From Erysipelotrichaceae bacterium (GTDB lineage: Bacteria; Bacillota_I; Bacilli_A; Erysipelotrichales; Erysipelotrichaceae): a stretch of DNA of 12,760 bases. A program made the translations under genes and the position numbers. The notes below the pieces were generated by a model, which saw only the letters and a program-made list of their open reading frames with translations, did not search any database and was not told where the DNA came from. The number at the start of each line of letters is the position of its first letter. Positions within the stretch are counted from its first letter, which is position 1. Positions 6,278 to 12,760 of this stretch are shown in pieces. The stretch is from contig DOUE01000009.1 in the NCBI GenBank assembly GCA_003520745.1, positions 83,727 through 96,486 of the forward strand, written 5' to 3'.

Positions 6278-6285
6278 CGCATTTT
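6262..6285. terminator. Bidirectional terminator between vanZ-like and yhfW
   Basis: AAAATGCGC, loop GTTA, GCGCATTTT (stem 6264-6272 and 6277-6285). Reading the minus strand the stem is followed by a run of six Ts, so it ends the yhf operon efficiently. The plus-strand T-run is four. Both converging stop codons, TAG at 6275-6277 and TAA on the minus strand at 6274-6276, fall in the loop and at the stem edge. Confidence 0.75.
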
Positions 6286-7497
6286 CCATGTTAAGAAGGG
6301 TTCGGCGAAGCTTACTCCGTTTTGAGGCGGGGGACAATCGAACCAATCGCAGACGCTAGCCCCGACATCGGACATCGTCCTGCGCTTCCCCAGTTGAACG
6401 CCAAGGGTCTTTGGTTGGTAGACAAGCAGCGGGACATATTCGCGGGTATGCCGGTTATGGCCGATCTCAGGGTCGTTGCCATGGTCGGCCATCACGATCA
6501 GCAGGTCCTTTTCATCCAATAAGGATAGGATTTCATGAAGGTTTCGATCGGCGATCTCCAAGAGTTCCTTGTACCATCTCGTATTCATGCTATGTCCGGC
6601 CAAATCGGTTTCCTGGACGTTGGTGATGATGAAACCGTGCGACATCGTCTTGATCTCATCGATCGTCAGACGCAATACTTCTTCACTGTTGACACAGGAA
6701 ACGCTTTTCCCATAGGGGTTGGCGACGATGTCGGCGACTTTGCCTAAGAGAACGGTCGGGATGTTTTTCGTTTTAAGTAAAGACGGGACTTGGACGCTTG
6801 CATCGACGCCATAGCCCAGATGCAGGACTTGATAGCCCTGCAGGTAGGATTTGGTTTTTACCGCGACGTTCCCGATGTAACGGTCTTCTTTGACTTCCTG
6901 GGCACTTAAGATATCTTCGATCGTGTTCCCCGTCCCCCCGAAGGGGATGACGCGGTTCAACGTGACGACGCTACGGACGACGCGTGCGATTTCCAGAAGT
7001 TTCTCGAAAGGCATGAAATCCAGGGGTGCGATACAGTTGATCGCTTGACCGAGGTCGGAATCGATGTTGTCGGCGACGGCGCAATAGTCTTCGACCAGAA
7101 AATACGTAAGTTTGTCCGTCCCTTTTTCTTCGACTTTGTAGCCGGCTTGGATCAGAGCGTTCTTGACGGGGACCAATTGGTCGTTGAGGCACTGCAGGAC
7201 CGGTTTTTTAGGAAAGGTACCTAATATCTCTTGATGTCCCATGAACGTATCGGCCCCATCGTGCATTAGGGAAGATTTACCGAAATTCGCCTCGGGATTG
7301 AAACGCATGTTTTCGCTTTCGAATCCGGCGGCATTCATGAGTCCGAGTTTCTCCAACGTCGGGAGTTGAAGGTCGGGATAGACGGCGAGAATGCTTTTCA
7401 AGGTGTTGGCGTGGACATCCGCCGGACGGGTTTCACGGGCGTCTTCCATCGCCCCGATGCCAAAGCCATCCAAAACGATGACGATGAAACGGTTCAT
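6274..7497 (-). CDS. yhfW: YhfW: phosphopentomutase-like metalloenzyme
   Basis: 407 residues, the length of E. coli YhfW. It belongs to the alkaline phosphatase superfamily, near phosphopentomutase DeoB. Metal-site residues expected from DeoB are visible: Asp10 in VIVLDGFGIG, Asp298 and His302 in ETDLAGHS, Asp338-His339 in ADHGNDP, and His350 in HNRHTRE. Thr84 in GADTFMGHQEILG lines up with the phosphothreonine of DeoB. The spacing between Asp298 and His302 is one shorter than I recall for DeoB. The family normally shifts a phosphate on a sugar phosphate; the actual substrate of YhfW is unknown. The ATG overlaps the yhfX stop (ATGA), with only a weak GGAT upstream, which points to coupling. 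Last gene of the operon, ending in the hairpin at 6262-6285. Confidence 0.9.
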   Translation of the reverse strand: MNRFIVIVLDGFGIGAMEDARETRPADVHANTLKSILAVYPDLQLPTLEKLGLMNAAGFESENMRFNPEANFGKSSLMHDGADTFMGHQEILGTFPKKPVLQCLNDQLVPVKNALIQAGYKVEEKGTDKLTYFLVEDYCAVADNIDSDLGQAINCIAPLDFMPFEKLLEIARVVRSVVTLNRVIPFGGTGNTIEDILSAQEVKEDRYIGNVAVKTKSYLQGYQVLHLGYGVDASVQVPSLLKTKNIPTVLLGKVADIVANPYGKSVSCVNSEEVLRLTIDEIKTMSHGFIITNVQETDLAGHSMNTRWYKELLEIADRNLHEILSLLDEKDLLIVMADHGNDPEIGHNRHTREYVPLLVYQPKTLGVQLGKRRTMSDVGASVCDWFDCPPPQNGVSFAEPFLTWKMR

Positions 7498-8645
7498 AGC
7501 TTATATCCGTGGGCGTCGAACACGCCAAGAAGGACGGGTTCTTCGCCACGGGGATCGATGAGGGCGACATGGCTGCGGGTCGTGAAAATCTGCGTACGGA
7601 AACTGCAGAGCACGGTGGCGCTGACCGGATGGACGCCGTCGATCTTCAAGGTATAATCGATACTGTCGATGCTGGGGCCATGGATCAAGGCTCTTTCCCT
7701 GACGCCGTCGCGGTGGACGACCAATGCGTTTTTCAGATTCGAACGACGATAATACCCGCCCCCGTAAGCATAACTCGTGCCGTTTACCATGTGCGAGATT
7801 TCCGTGAGATAAAGCAGCGTCGGCACTTCCCCGTCGCTATGGAACGCATGATAGGGGGTCGTCCCGGTCAAGGCATGTCCGGGTTCGACGGTCGTCGCAT
7901 GGTTATCCGCCGCAAGTTTCATGCTGGCATAGGTATTGGACGAGGGGGTGTTGACTTCTTTGATCGCACAACCCAACGATTCGAGTCTCTCCTTCGCTTT
8001 CAGAAGGAGGTCGAAATTCGCGGTTTTCTCGATCTTTTTACTCTTTTCGTTATAAAGCATGCAGGGGAACGAAGTGACGCCTTCGATCTGGATATGGCTG
8101 AGTTTTTTCGCCGCTTCGACGATGCATTCCAGTTCGTCCAGGTTGAACCCGCCTTGTTGGCCGTCGTAGATCAGGCAGCTGTCATCCGCGACTTTCACCA
8201 TGATCGACTGATGGATGTCGTGTCGTTTCGCGATTTCGTCGATTTCCTGGAGTTTATCGATGGAATAGATGGTGAAATAGCGGACGCCGTAGGGAATCAG
8301 GCGTTCAAGGACGGATTTCGGGGTTTGGACAAGATGTCCGACGTTCCACAGTTTCAATCCATGCGCCGCCAGATGGAGCGCTTCGCGATAGTCGACCGCG
8401 ACAGCGCCGTCATAGCCCATGTCTTCCAACAGTTCGGCGATTTCGGCGTTGCGACCGATTTGCTTGCTCATATAGAGGCAATTCAATCCGTGTTTCTTGG
8501 CTTCGTCCAACACCAGTTTCGCGTTTTCAAGCAGACTTGGAACGTCGAGGATATAGGTATCGGGATCAAGGATCCCCTCTTGGTGCAGTTTGATCGCTGC
8601 GTCCAAAAGTTTCGGATTCCGTTCCATGACTTTTTCTAAAAACAT
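7494..8645 (-). CDS. yhfX: YhfX: PLP-dependent alanine racemase-like (fold type III) protein
   Basis: 383 residues, close to E. coli YhfX. The N-terminal half looks like the PLP-binding TIM barrel of alanine-racemase-like enzymes. DTYILDVPSLLENAKLVLDEAKKHGLNCLYMSKQIGRN (residues 29-66, read as two pieces) carries Lys61, the likely PLP lysine. A beta-rich C-terminal domain follows from about 255 (ALTGTTPYHAF, then YAYGGGYYRRSNLKNALV). Such folds include racemases, decarboxylases and PLP-carrier proteins, so the reaction is not predictable. The ATG overlaps the last codons of yhfS by ten bases, and GAAGGG lies six bases upstream. A second ATG seven codons later is possible but lacks a better site. 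Confidence 0.88.
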   Translation of the reverse strand: MFLEKVMERNPKLLDAAIKLHQEGILDPDTYILDVPSLLENAKLVLDEAKKHGLNCLYMSKQIGRNAEIAELLEDMGYDGAVAVDYREALHLAAHGLKLWNVGHLVQTPKSVLERLIPYGVRYFTIYSIDKLQEIDEIAKRHDIHQSIMVKVADDSCLIYDGQQGGFNLDELECIVEAAKKLSHIQIEGVTSFPCMLYNEKSKKIEKTANFDLLLKAKERLESLGCAIKEVNTPSSNTYASMKLAADNHATTVEPGHALTGTTPYHAFHSDGEVPTLLYLTEISHMVNGTSYAYGGGYYRRSNLKNALVVHRDGVRERALIHGPSIDSIDYTLKIDGVHPVSATVLCSFRTQIFTTRSHVALIDPRGEEPVLLGVFDAHGYKL

Positions 8646-9751
8646 GATTTCCCTTCTTTCATTGCCGCATCCAGGCTTTCGCGCAGGATACGTAGGACCG
8701 TTTCCGCTCCGGAACGCATCGGATTGATGCGGATCATCCTTTGCTTCAGCGTTTTATCCGCTTTTAAAAACGTACCGGAGACACGGTAGAACATCGGTGC
8801 GATTTCATATTTCGATTCGGCTCCGACCGGATGCGGGGCGGCGCCGAGGCGTTGGGCATGGATCAAAACCTGCTCGGCGATTTCTTCGTCGAATTCCACC
8901 AGCAACACCTTGGATTGGGCGTTGGCGATGAAGGCGGACTTGATGCCCGGTAGTTCATGGTTGTTGAGTCTGTCGCAGCACTCCTGGGTCACCATTGCTT
9001 GTAAAGCCAAGGAAACCGGGGCGTACACCATCCCGCGAAGGACTTCCATCGCTTCGAAGCCCTGCACCTGCGAACCGCCGGAGTAGTTGATTTTATCGAT
9101 CTTGTCGCACAAGGCTTGCTTGCCGACGACGATCCCGACCCCCTGGGGGCCAAGGAGTTTGAAGGCGGAGAACGCGGAGAGATCCGCCCCGCATTCGACC
9201 CCGATCTTTTCGATCTTCATGACCGCGTAGTTGTCGTCGACGATGATCGGTAGATCGCAGGCGGTTTTAAACCGCGTAATCACTTCTTCAAGGTCGTAGC
9301 GGTCGTCGAGTTTCTGGCGCGTCGTTTGGACAAGGATGAAATCCAACCCTTCTTCCCGACAAGCTTGAATGCAGGCGTCGACGTCGTGGAAATCGACGGC
9401 GACCGTCTCGATGTTCATCATCTCGAAGGTGCTTTCCGTGGTCGAATAGACCGGTGCGTCATGGATCAGCGCCTTACGCTTCTTGCCCAGGCACGTCGCG
9501 AAAGAAAGGCGCAGTGCGCCGGTCCCCGATCCACGAACCAGGACCGCGCTTTCCGTTTGAAAGAAACGGGCAAGCACTTTCTCTACCTTCAGCGTCGTAT
9601 CGGGTTTATTGTTGGGGGATTTCACGCCTAAATCCCCGGTCTGAAGGAAGTCCAATCCGCCGAATTCACGGCAGATGCAATCGACCAGGGAGAATTGTTT
9701 CGTTGCGGCTTCTTCCATGGAGATGGAGGATAAAGGGTAGGTTTCGATCAT
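8636..9751 (-). CDS. yhfS: YhfS: PLP-dependent aminotransferase/lyase-like (fold type I) enzyme
   Basis: 371 residues, cytoplasmic. Fold type I PLP features in order: SAVLVRGSGTGALRLSF (phosphate-binding loop, about 69-85), PVYSTTESTFEMM (about 100-112), IIVDDNYAVMKIE with Asp172/Asp173 for the pyridine nitrogen, and FSAFKLLGPQGVGIV with Lys198 as the likely Schiff-base lysine. The C-terminal small domain ends in MIRINPMRSG. E. coli YhfS is described only as a putative aminotransferase; cystathionine-synthase-like or sugar-aminotransferase-like chemistry is equally possible. It starts with an ATGA overlap on php and a strong AGGAGG nine bases before the ATG, and overlaps yhfX by ten bases. 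In E. coli the gene sits at the other end of the operon, so the order here differs. Confidence 0.88.
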   Translation of the reverse strand: MIETYPLSSISMEEAATKQFSLVDCICREFGGLDFLQTGDLGVKSPNNKPDTTLKVEKVLARFFQTESAVLVRGSGTGALRLSFATCLGKKRKALIHDAPVYSTTESTFEMMNIETVAVDFHDVDACIQACREEGLDFILVQTTRQKLDDRYDLEEVITRFKTACDLPIIVDDNYAVMKIEKIGVECGADLSAFSAFKLLGPQGVGIVVGKQALCDKIDKINYSGGSQVQGFEAMEVLRGMVYAPVSLALQAMVTQECCDRLNNHELPGIKSAFIANAQSKVLLVEFDEEIAEQVLIHAQRLGAAPHPVGAESKYEIAPMFYRVSGTFLKADKTLKQRMIRINPMRSGAETVLRILRESLDAAMKEGKSCF

Positions 9752-10626
9752 ACGGCGTTTCCTCCTAGGAATCGGTTGGGGTTGTCGGAAAGGATGCGTT
9801 GAAGTTGGTCTTCCGTGATGTTACGCTTCTTTAGTTCAGGGATGAAGGTATCGAAGAGGTAGTGATAGCCGATCCCGCCGTTGACGGCGAGATTGCTTTT
9901 ACGGGTTATGTCCATCGATAAAAAGAGTTGGTCGATGTACCCTAAATCGATCAATCGGACGATCCAGTCAAGACGGGTCTCGTCGGGTAGATAGTTGTTC
10001 TTCCCGATCGTGTCGAAACCGACGTTGACGCCGCTATTCAACAAACGTACGATCGAATCGAAATCGTTCTTCAGATCCACGTGGCTGATCAGGACTTTAT
10101 CGAGGTCGACGCCGTGTTTGCGTAGCAGATCGACTTGTTGGTCCCCCATCGTCCCCAGGGTGGTGTGGGTGAGTATGGGTGCACCGGTTTTTTTATGGGC
10201 GATGCAGGCGGCGAGGAAGACTTTCTCTTCATTGGGCGTGATGACGTTGAGGCTGGTTCCGATCTCTCCGATCACGCTTGCGCAGCGAAGACCTTCGATG
10301 CCTTCCGTGATTTCCTTCGTCATGAGATCGGCCAGTTGGTCGACCGTAAGTTCGTCCACTTCCGACGGAAGGAAAGGATCCTTATAGTAGCCGGTCGAGA
10401 AGAGAATTTGGATGTTCGTTTGTTTTTCGAGTTCCAAGACTTGTTTGAGATCGCGTCCCATCCCCCGGTTCGAACAATCCAGGATCCGTACGACGCCATG
10501 GTTCTTGAGATTGGCGATTTCCTGTAACCCGTCCGTCAACAGGTCCATCCTGCAGTCCAGATCCTTCTTGGGTCCGGAAAGGTCGATGGCCATGTGTTCG
10601 TGGATCAGCGTGAGGTTGGTCAGCAT
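9748..10626 (-). CDS. php: Php (YhfV): phosphotriesterase-homology protein
   Basis: 292 residues, matching E. coli PHP. It is a binuclear-metal amidohydrolase TIM barrel. Visible ligands are His9 and His11 (LIHEHMA), bridging Glu121 (VIGEIGTS), His154 (ILTHTTLG), His182 (ISHVDL) and Asp239 (SMDITRKS). They match the zinc ligands of E. coli PHP in order and spacing, shifted by three to four residues. As in PHP, glutamate replaces the carbamylated lysine of true phosphotriesterase. E. coli PHP has little activity on phosphotriesters, and its natural substrate is unknown; related enzymes are lactonases and esterases. The ATG overlaps the end of yhfY by seven bases, with AAGGA eleven bases upstream. 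The stop overlaps yhfS by ATGA. Confidence 0.93.
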   Translation of the reverse strand: MLTNLTLIHEHMAIDLSGPKKDLDCRMDLLTDGLQEIANLKNHGVVRILDCSNRGMGRDLKQVLELEKQTNIQILFSTGYYKDPFLPSEVDELTVDQLADLMTKEITEGIEGLRCASVIGEIGTSLNVITPNEEKVFLAACIAHKKTGAPILTHTTLGTMGDQQVDLLRKHGVDLDKVLISHVDLKNDFDSIVRLLNSGVNVGFDTIGKNNYLPDETRLDWIVRLIDLGYIDQLFLSMDITRKSNLAVNGGIGYHYLFDTFIPELKKRNITEDQLQRILSDNPNRFLGGNAV

Positions 10627-10988
10627 GGTTCGTCTTGTCCTTGTTGACCCAGGTAATGAATCAGATGAAGCAGGAAATACCCTTCTTCTTCTTTCGGGGG
10701 CTTGATTTCTTCCAAGAGACGCTTCAGCATTTCGTTGGCTTTCGCACAGGATGGGTCGTTGAGTAGTTGGTCCATGACGAATTCAGGGATCGTTTCGATC
10801 GACTGCCCCTGGTTTTCGCGGATGTACATGCCGGCGAAATGGGTTATGAAACGTTCGGCGGCTTCTTCGTCGAAGGAATAGCCGAACTCGTTTTCGTAGA
10901 TTGAACAAAGTCTTTGGATCTTGTCGGCTTGGTCGATCGTGATCATCGACACGCGCACCATCAAGTCCAAACGGTTTTGAATGGTCAT
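10620..10988 (-). CDS. yhfY: YhfY: stand-alone PRD-domain protein
   Basis: 122 residues, about the size of E. coli YhfY. The whole protein looks like a single PTS regulation domain: helical, with conserved-type histidines in RFITHFAGMYIREN (His50) and YFLLHLIHYLGQ near the C-terminus. PRDs in transcription antiterminators and activators are phosphorylated by PTS proteins on such histidines. Here there is no attached RNA- or DNA-binding domain, so it may modulate YhfZ or an enzyme; this is inference. It lies 8 bases after yhfZ, and the yhfZ stop TAA runs straight into its AAGGAG site. Overlaps php by seven bases. Confidence 0.82.
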   Translation of the reverse strand: MTIQNRLDLMVRVSMITIDQADKIQRLCSIYENEFGYSFDEEAAERFITHFAGMYIRENQGQSIETIPEFVMDQLLNDPSCAKANEMLKRLLEEIKPPKEEEGYFLLHLIHYLGQQGQDEPC

Positions 10989-10996
10989 AATTCTCC

Positions 10997-11923
10997 TTAG
11001 TATCTGGGAATCATCTTCCCATGGGCGACAAGGTGCTGGATGCTGAGCACGGTGTCCACGTTGATCAATTGCGTCAAAAGGTTGCAGAGCTCGGTGGCGC
11101 TGTTCCTGGCGACGATGACCGCGATCGTATCGTTTTCATCGATCCCTTCGATCTGGATGTAGCGGATCCCCGGATAAGACTCCCGGATTTCATCTTCGTT
11201 CCACACCGCGGCGTCGATTTCCCCGCTTTTCAGTTTATTGAGGATTTGATTGTAGTTGAGGTTGATGTACTTCACTTTATGGTCTTTGGTGACATGATAG
11301 GTCAAGTTGGTCTGGTCGATCGAGTCGTTGTCGATCCCGATCCGCATCCCGTCTTCGATCCCCTTCGCGTTTTGGTCGTTGAGGACGATGACGTGGTTGC
11401 TGAGGTAGGATTTGGGTCCGAATTCTTTGACGATCCGGATATCCGCGCCTTGGTCGACGCTGTCGAGGAAGGCTAGTTTGGAAACCAGGGCGAAATCATA
11501 GCGGGCTTCGATCAGTAAAGACAAACGTTTGCGCGCACCGCGCATGTAGGCCATGTTGACGGGGATGTCGTATTCGTTCTCCATGGCGGAAATGATGCCG
11601 GTCGCCAAGCCTTCGTAATGTTTCGAATAGGGCAAGGGCATGACGCCGACCAAGGAAGTGATGTTTGCGAATTCAAGCAAAGTCTTCATGTTCTTCTGCA
11701 TCAAAAACGTCCCCATGTGACCCCTGGATTCCAAGGTGATCGCCTGGGTTTGCGTCAGCAGCTTCATCGCGTTTTGAAGGGTCCCGCGGGCGACCGACGT
11801 TACCTCGGAAAGTTCGCTGAACGTCGGGATTTTGTCGCCGACCTTGAGTTGCAGAAGGATCTTGGCCAAGGTCATCGAGACCAGGCCGTTTTTGTTCATG
11901 ATCAGGTTCTTTACGTCGCTCAT
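10997..11923 (-). CDS. yhfZ: YhfZ: GntR-like regulator with solute-binding-type effector domain
   Basis: 308 residues, near the size of E. coli YhfZ. Residues about 15-75 form a GntR-like winged helix-turn-helix: VGDKIPTFSELSEVTSVARG, then TLQNAMKLLTQTQAITLESRGHMGTFL. From about 88 to the end it resembles a periplasmic-binding-protein fold (SLVGVMPLPYSKHYEGLATG, then IDAAVWNEDEIRESYPGIRY), likely a ligand sensor in the cytoplasm, as there is no signal peptide. It probably controls this operon. The ATG at 11923 has AAAGGA six bases upstream. In E. coli yhfZ leads the operon; here it follows yhfT with a strong hairpin in between, so it may have its own promoter or depend on read-through. Confidence 0.88.
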   Translation of the reverse strand: MSDVKNLIMNKNGLVSMTLAKILLQLKVGDKIPTFSELSEVTSVARGTLQNAMKLLTQTQAITLESRGHMGTFLMQKNMKTLLEFANITSLVGVMPLPYSKHYEGLATGIISAMENEYDIPVNMAYMRGARKRLSLLIEARYDFALVSKLAFLDSVDQGADIRIVKEFGPKSYLSNHVIVLNDQNAKGIEDGMRIGIDNDSIDQTNLTYHVTKDHKVKYINLNYNQILNKLKSGEIDAAVWNEDEIRESYPGIRYIQIEGIDENDTIAVIVARNSATELCNLLTQLINVDTVLSIQHLVAHGKMIPRY

Positions 11924-11945
11924 ACGATGTCCTTTCGATGATTAG

Positions 11946-11980
11946 AATAAAGAGGAAGAGTGAATCTTCCTCTTTATTTT
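11946..11980. terminator. Strong hairpin between yhfT and yhfZ
   Basis: A perfect 14-bp stem, AATAAAGAGGAAGA (11946-11959) and its complement TCTTCCTCTTTATT (11965-11978), with loop GTGAA. On the minus strand it follows the yhfT stop and ends in the T-rich TTTATTCT, so it could terminate or attenuate transcription before yhfZ. Its T-tract is imperfect, so read-through is plausible. A 3'-end-protecting role is also possible. Confidence 0.7.
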
Positions 11981-11993
11981 ACACTATCCTTGA

Positions 11994-12760
11994 TTACTTT
12001 ACGACGATGGGAAACAAGCCGATCAAATGCAGGATGTTGACGAGGATACCCATCGTGATCGCGCCGATCGGACCGATCGCCATGGTCGACAACGGCTTCT
12101 TGGAAGCTTGGTTGAGGAAGTAGAGGCCGATGACCCAGATGTAGCCGATCGAAGGGGCGATGGCGTTGGCCGCCAGCATCCCGCCGACCAACAAGGCGAG
12201 GTCGAGGACCTTGCTCATCGCGGTACGGGTGTTGTCTCCAAGATCCTTCATACCCGGGAATTTATCCATGCCTTGGGCGATGAATCCGAGCAACAAGACT
12301 TCGACGACCATGATCAATGCGCCGGTAACGAAGGATCCGGCCATGCCCATGACGCCCATGTTGATGAAGAGGATCGCGGGAACGTGGATCAACTTGGTTC
12401 CTGCGGGGGAATAGACGCCGGATACGATCGCGGTCGTCATGACGAGGGGGATGAAGCCTAAGGTTCTGCCTAACGCGACGATCGCGGCTTGGGCGTATTG
12501 TCCTTCAGCCGTCAGGGTCAAGGATGCCGGACCTTCGGCGATCAGCAACAACGTGGTGGCAAGCGCGACGATCCCGCCGCTGAGTGCCAAGATCAACATG
12601 TTCTTCTTGATGCGGTCGATGTTTTTCGAGAATACGGCGAAGGCTGTGGCGGCGTTGCCGTCTTCGGTTCTCTTCTGTCTCGCCGCGACGACGATCATCG
12701 CAACGATACCGACCAATAGCGCCATACCATCCGAGTTCAAGGCGATGGTGACGCCGTTGA
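11994..12760 (-). CDS. yhfT: YhfT: multi-spanning membrane protein, N-terminus beyond window edge
   Basis: About 255 residues are visible, ending PIVVK; the frame remains open at 12760, so the start is outside. E. coli YhfT is about 430 residues, so more than half is present. Hydrophobic segments alternate with short loops, e.g. MALLVGIVAMIVVAA, MLILALSGGIVALATTLLLI, TLGFIPLVMTTAIVSGVY, a Gly/Met-rich MGVMGMAGSFVTGALIMVVE, LALLVGGMLAANAIAPSIGY and the final AIGPIGAITMGILVNILHLI. This fits an inner-membrane transporter, presumably for the substrate of the enzymes downstream. A TTG at 12740 opens a shorter frame but is internal to the conserved protein. The small gene yhfU, usual in this set, is not in view and may lie just outside. 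Confidence 0.85.
   Translation of the reverse strand, partial: NGVTIALNSDGMALLVGIVAMIVVAARQKRTEDGNAATAFAVFSKNIDRIKKNMLILALSGGIVALATTLLLIAEGPASLTLTAEGQYAQAAIVALGRTLGFIPLVMTTAIVSGVYSPAGTKLIHVPAILFINMGVMGMAGSFVTGALIMVVEVLLLGFIAQGMDKFPGMKDLGDNTRTAMSKVLDLALLVGGMLAANAIAPSIGYIWVIGLYFLNQASKKPLSTMAIGPIGAITMGILVNILHLIGLFPIVVK

Noticed and set aside
6274..7497. Calling this gene deoB (true phosphopentomutase)
   Set aside because: The metal residues match the DeoB family, but the neighbours are the yhf set, not nucleoside catabolism genes, and the length and local motifs (GADTFMGHQE, ETDLAGHS) fit YhfW better.
7509..8639. A 376-codon open frame on the plus strand, antisense to almost the whole of yhfX
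   Set aside because: It mirrors the yhfX frame, has no plausible ribosome binding site or protein family, and yhfX on the other strand has clear homology and operon context. Long antisense frames arise easily at this base composition.
7494..8645. Calling this gene alr (alanine racemase)
   Set aside because: Only the general fold type III pattern is shared; the region around the candidate PLP lysine and the operon context match YhfX.
1..12760. Insertion sequences, phage genes, tRNA or rRNA genes and CRISPR arrays
   Set aside because: I read both strands for transposase-like proteins, terminal repeats, cloverleaf-like segments and spaced repeats and saw none. All long stretches are accounted for by protein genes.

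Overview
The window looks like chromosomal DNA of a cell-wall-bearing Bacillota (Firmicutes) bacterium. The reasons are the FtsE/FtsX/M23-hydrolase division cluster with Gram-positive-type sequences, YitT (DUF161/DUF2179) and VanZ-family membrane proteins, an RsgI-type anti-sigma factor, a lipoprotein lipobox, and strong AGGAGG-type ribosome binding sites. Base composition is around 50% G+C by eye. Trp is encoded by TGG and TGA acts as a stop, so the code is standard rather than the mycoplasma code. The exact class cannot be fixed from this window.

Layout, left to right. (1) 1-2482, minus strand: ftsE-ftsX-M23 peptidoglycan hydrolase, each pair joined by an ATGA stop/start overlap and driven by an extended -10 promoter at about 2506-2533. 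The hydrolase is cut by the window edge just as its catalytic domain begins. (2) 2707-4913, plus strand: an ECF sigma factor, a membrane-anchored RsgI-type anti-sigma factor with the DLNPS motif of the self-cleaving SEAL domain, and a lipoprotein with a 42-residue uninterrupted Asp/Glu tail, closed by a hairpin terminator. (3) 4933-5790 minus strand and 5861-6277 plus strand: yitT-like and vanZ-like genes diverging from a small palindrome that offers an extended -10 on both strands. (4) 6274-12760, minus strand: an almost complete yhf gene set. In transcription order it is yhfT (cut by the right edge), yhfZ, yhfY, php (yhfV), yhfS, yhfX and yhfW, with overlapping or nearly touching genes and a convergent terminator at the end.

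How the parts may work together. FtsE/FtsX would form a membrane ABC complex that activates the coiled-coil hydrolase during division or elongation. The sigma/anti-sigma/lipoprotein operon is a predicted cell-surface signalling unit. The yhf cluster combines a transporter-like protein (YhfT), a GntR-like regulator with an effector domain (YhfZ), a stand-alone PRD protein (YhfY), a phosphotriesterase-homology metalloenzyme (Php), two PLP-dependent enzymes (YhfS fold type I, YhfX fold type III) and a phosphopentomutase-like metalloenzyme (YhfW). That composition suggests uptake and stepwise breakdown of an unidentified amino- and phosphate-bearing substrate. I know of no established pathway for it, so the cluster and the sigma operon are the parts most worth following up.
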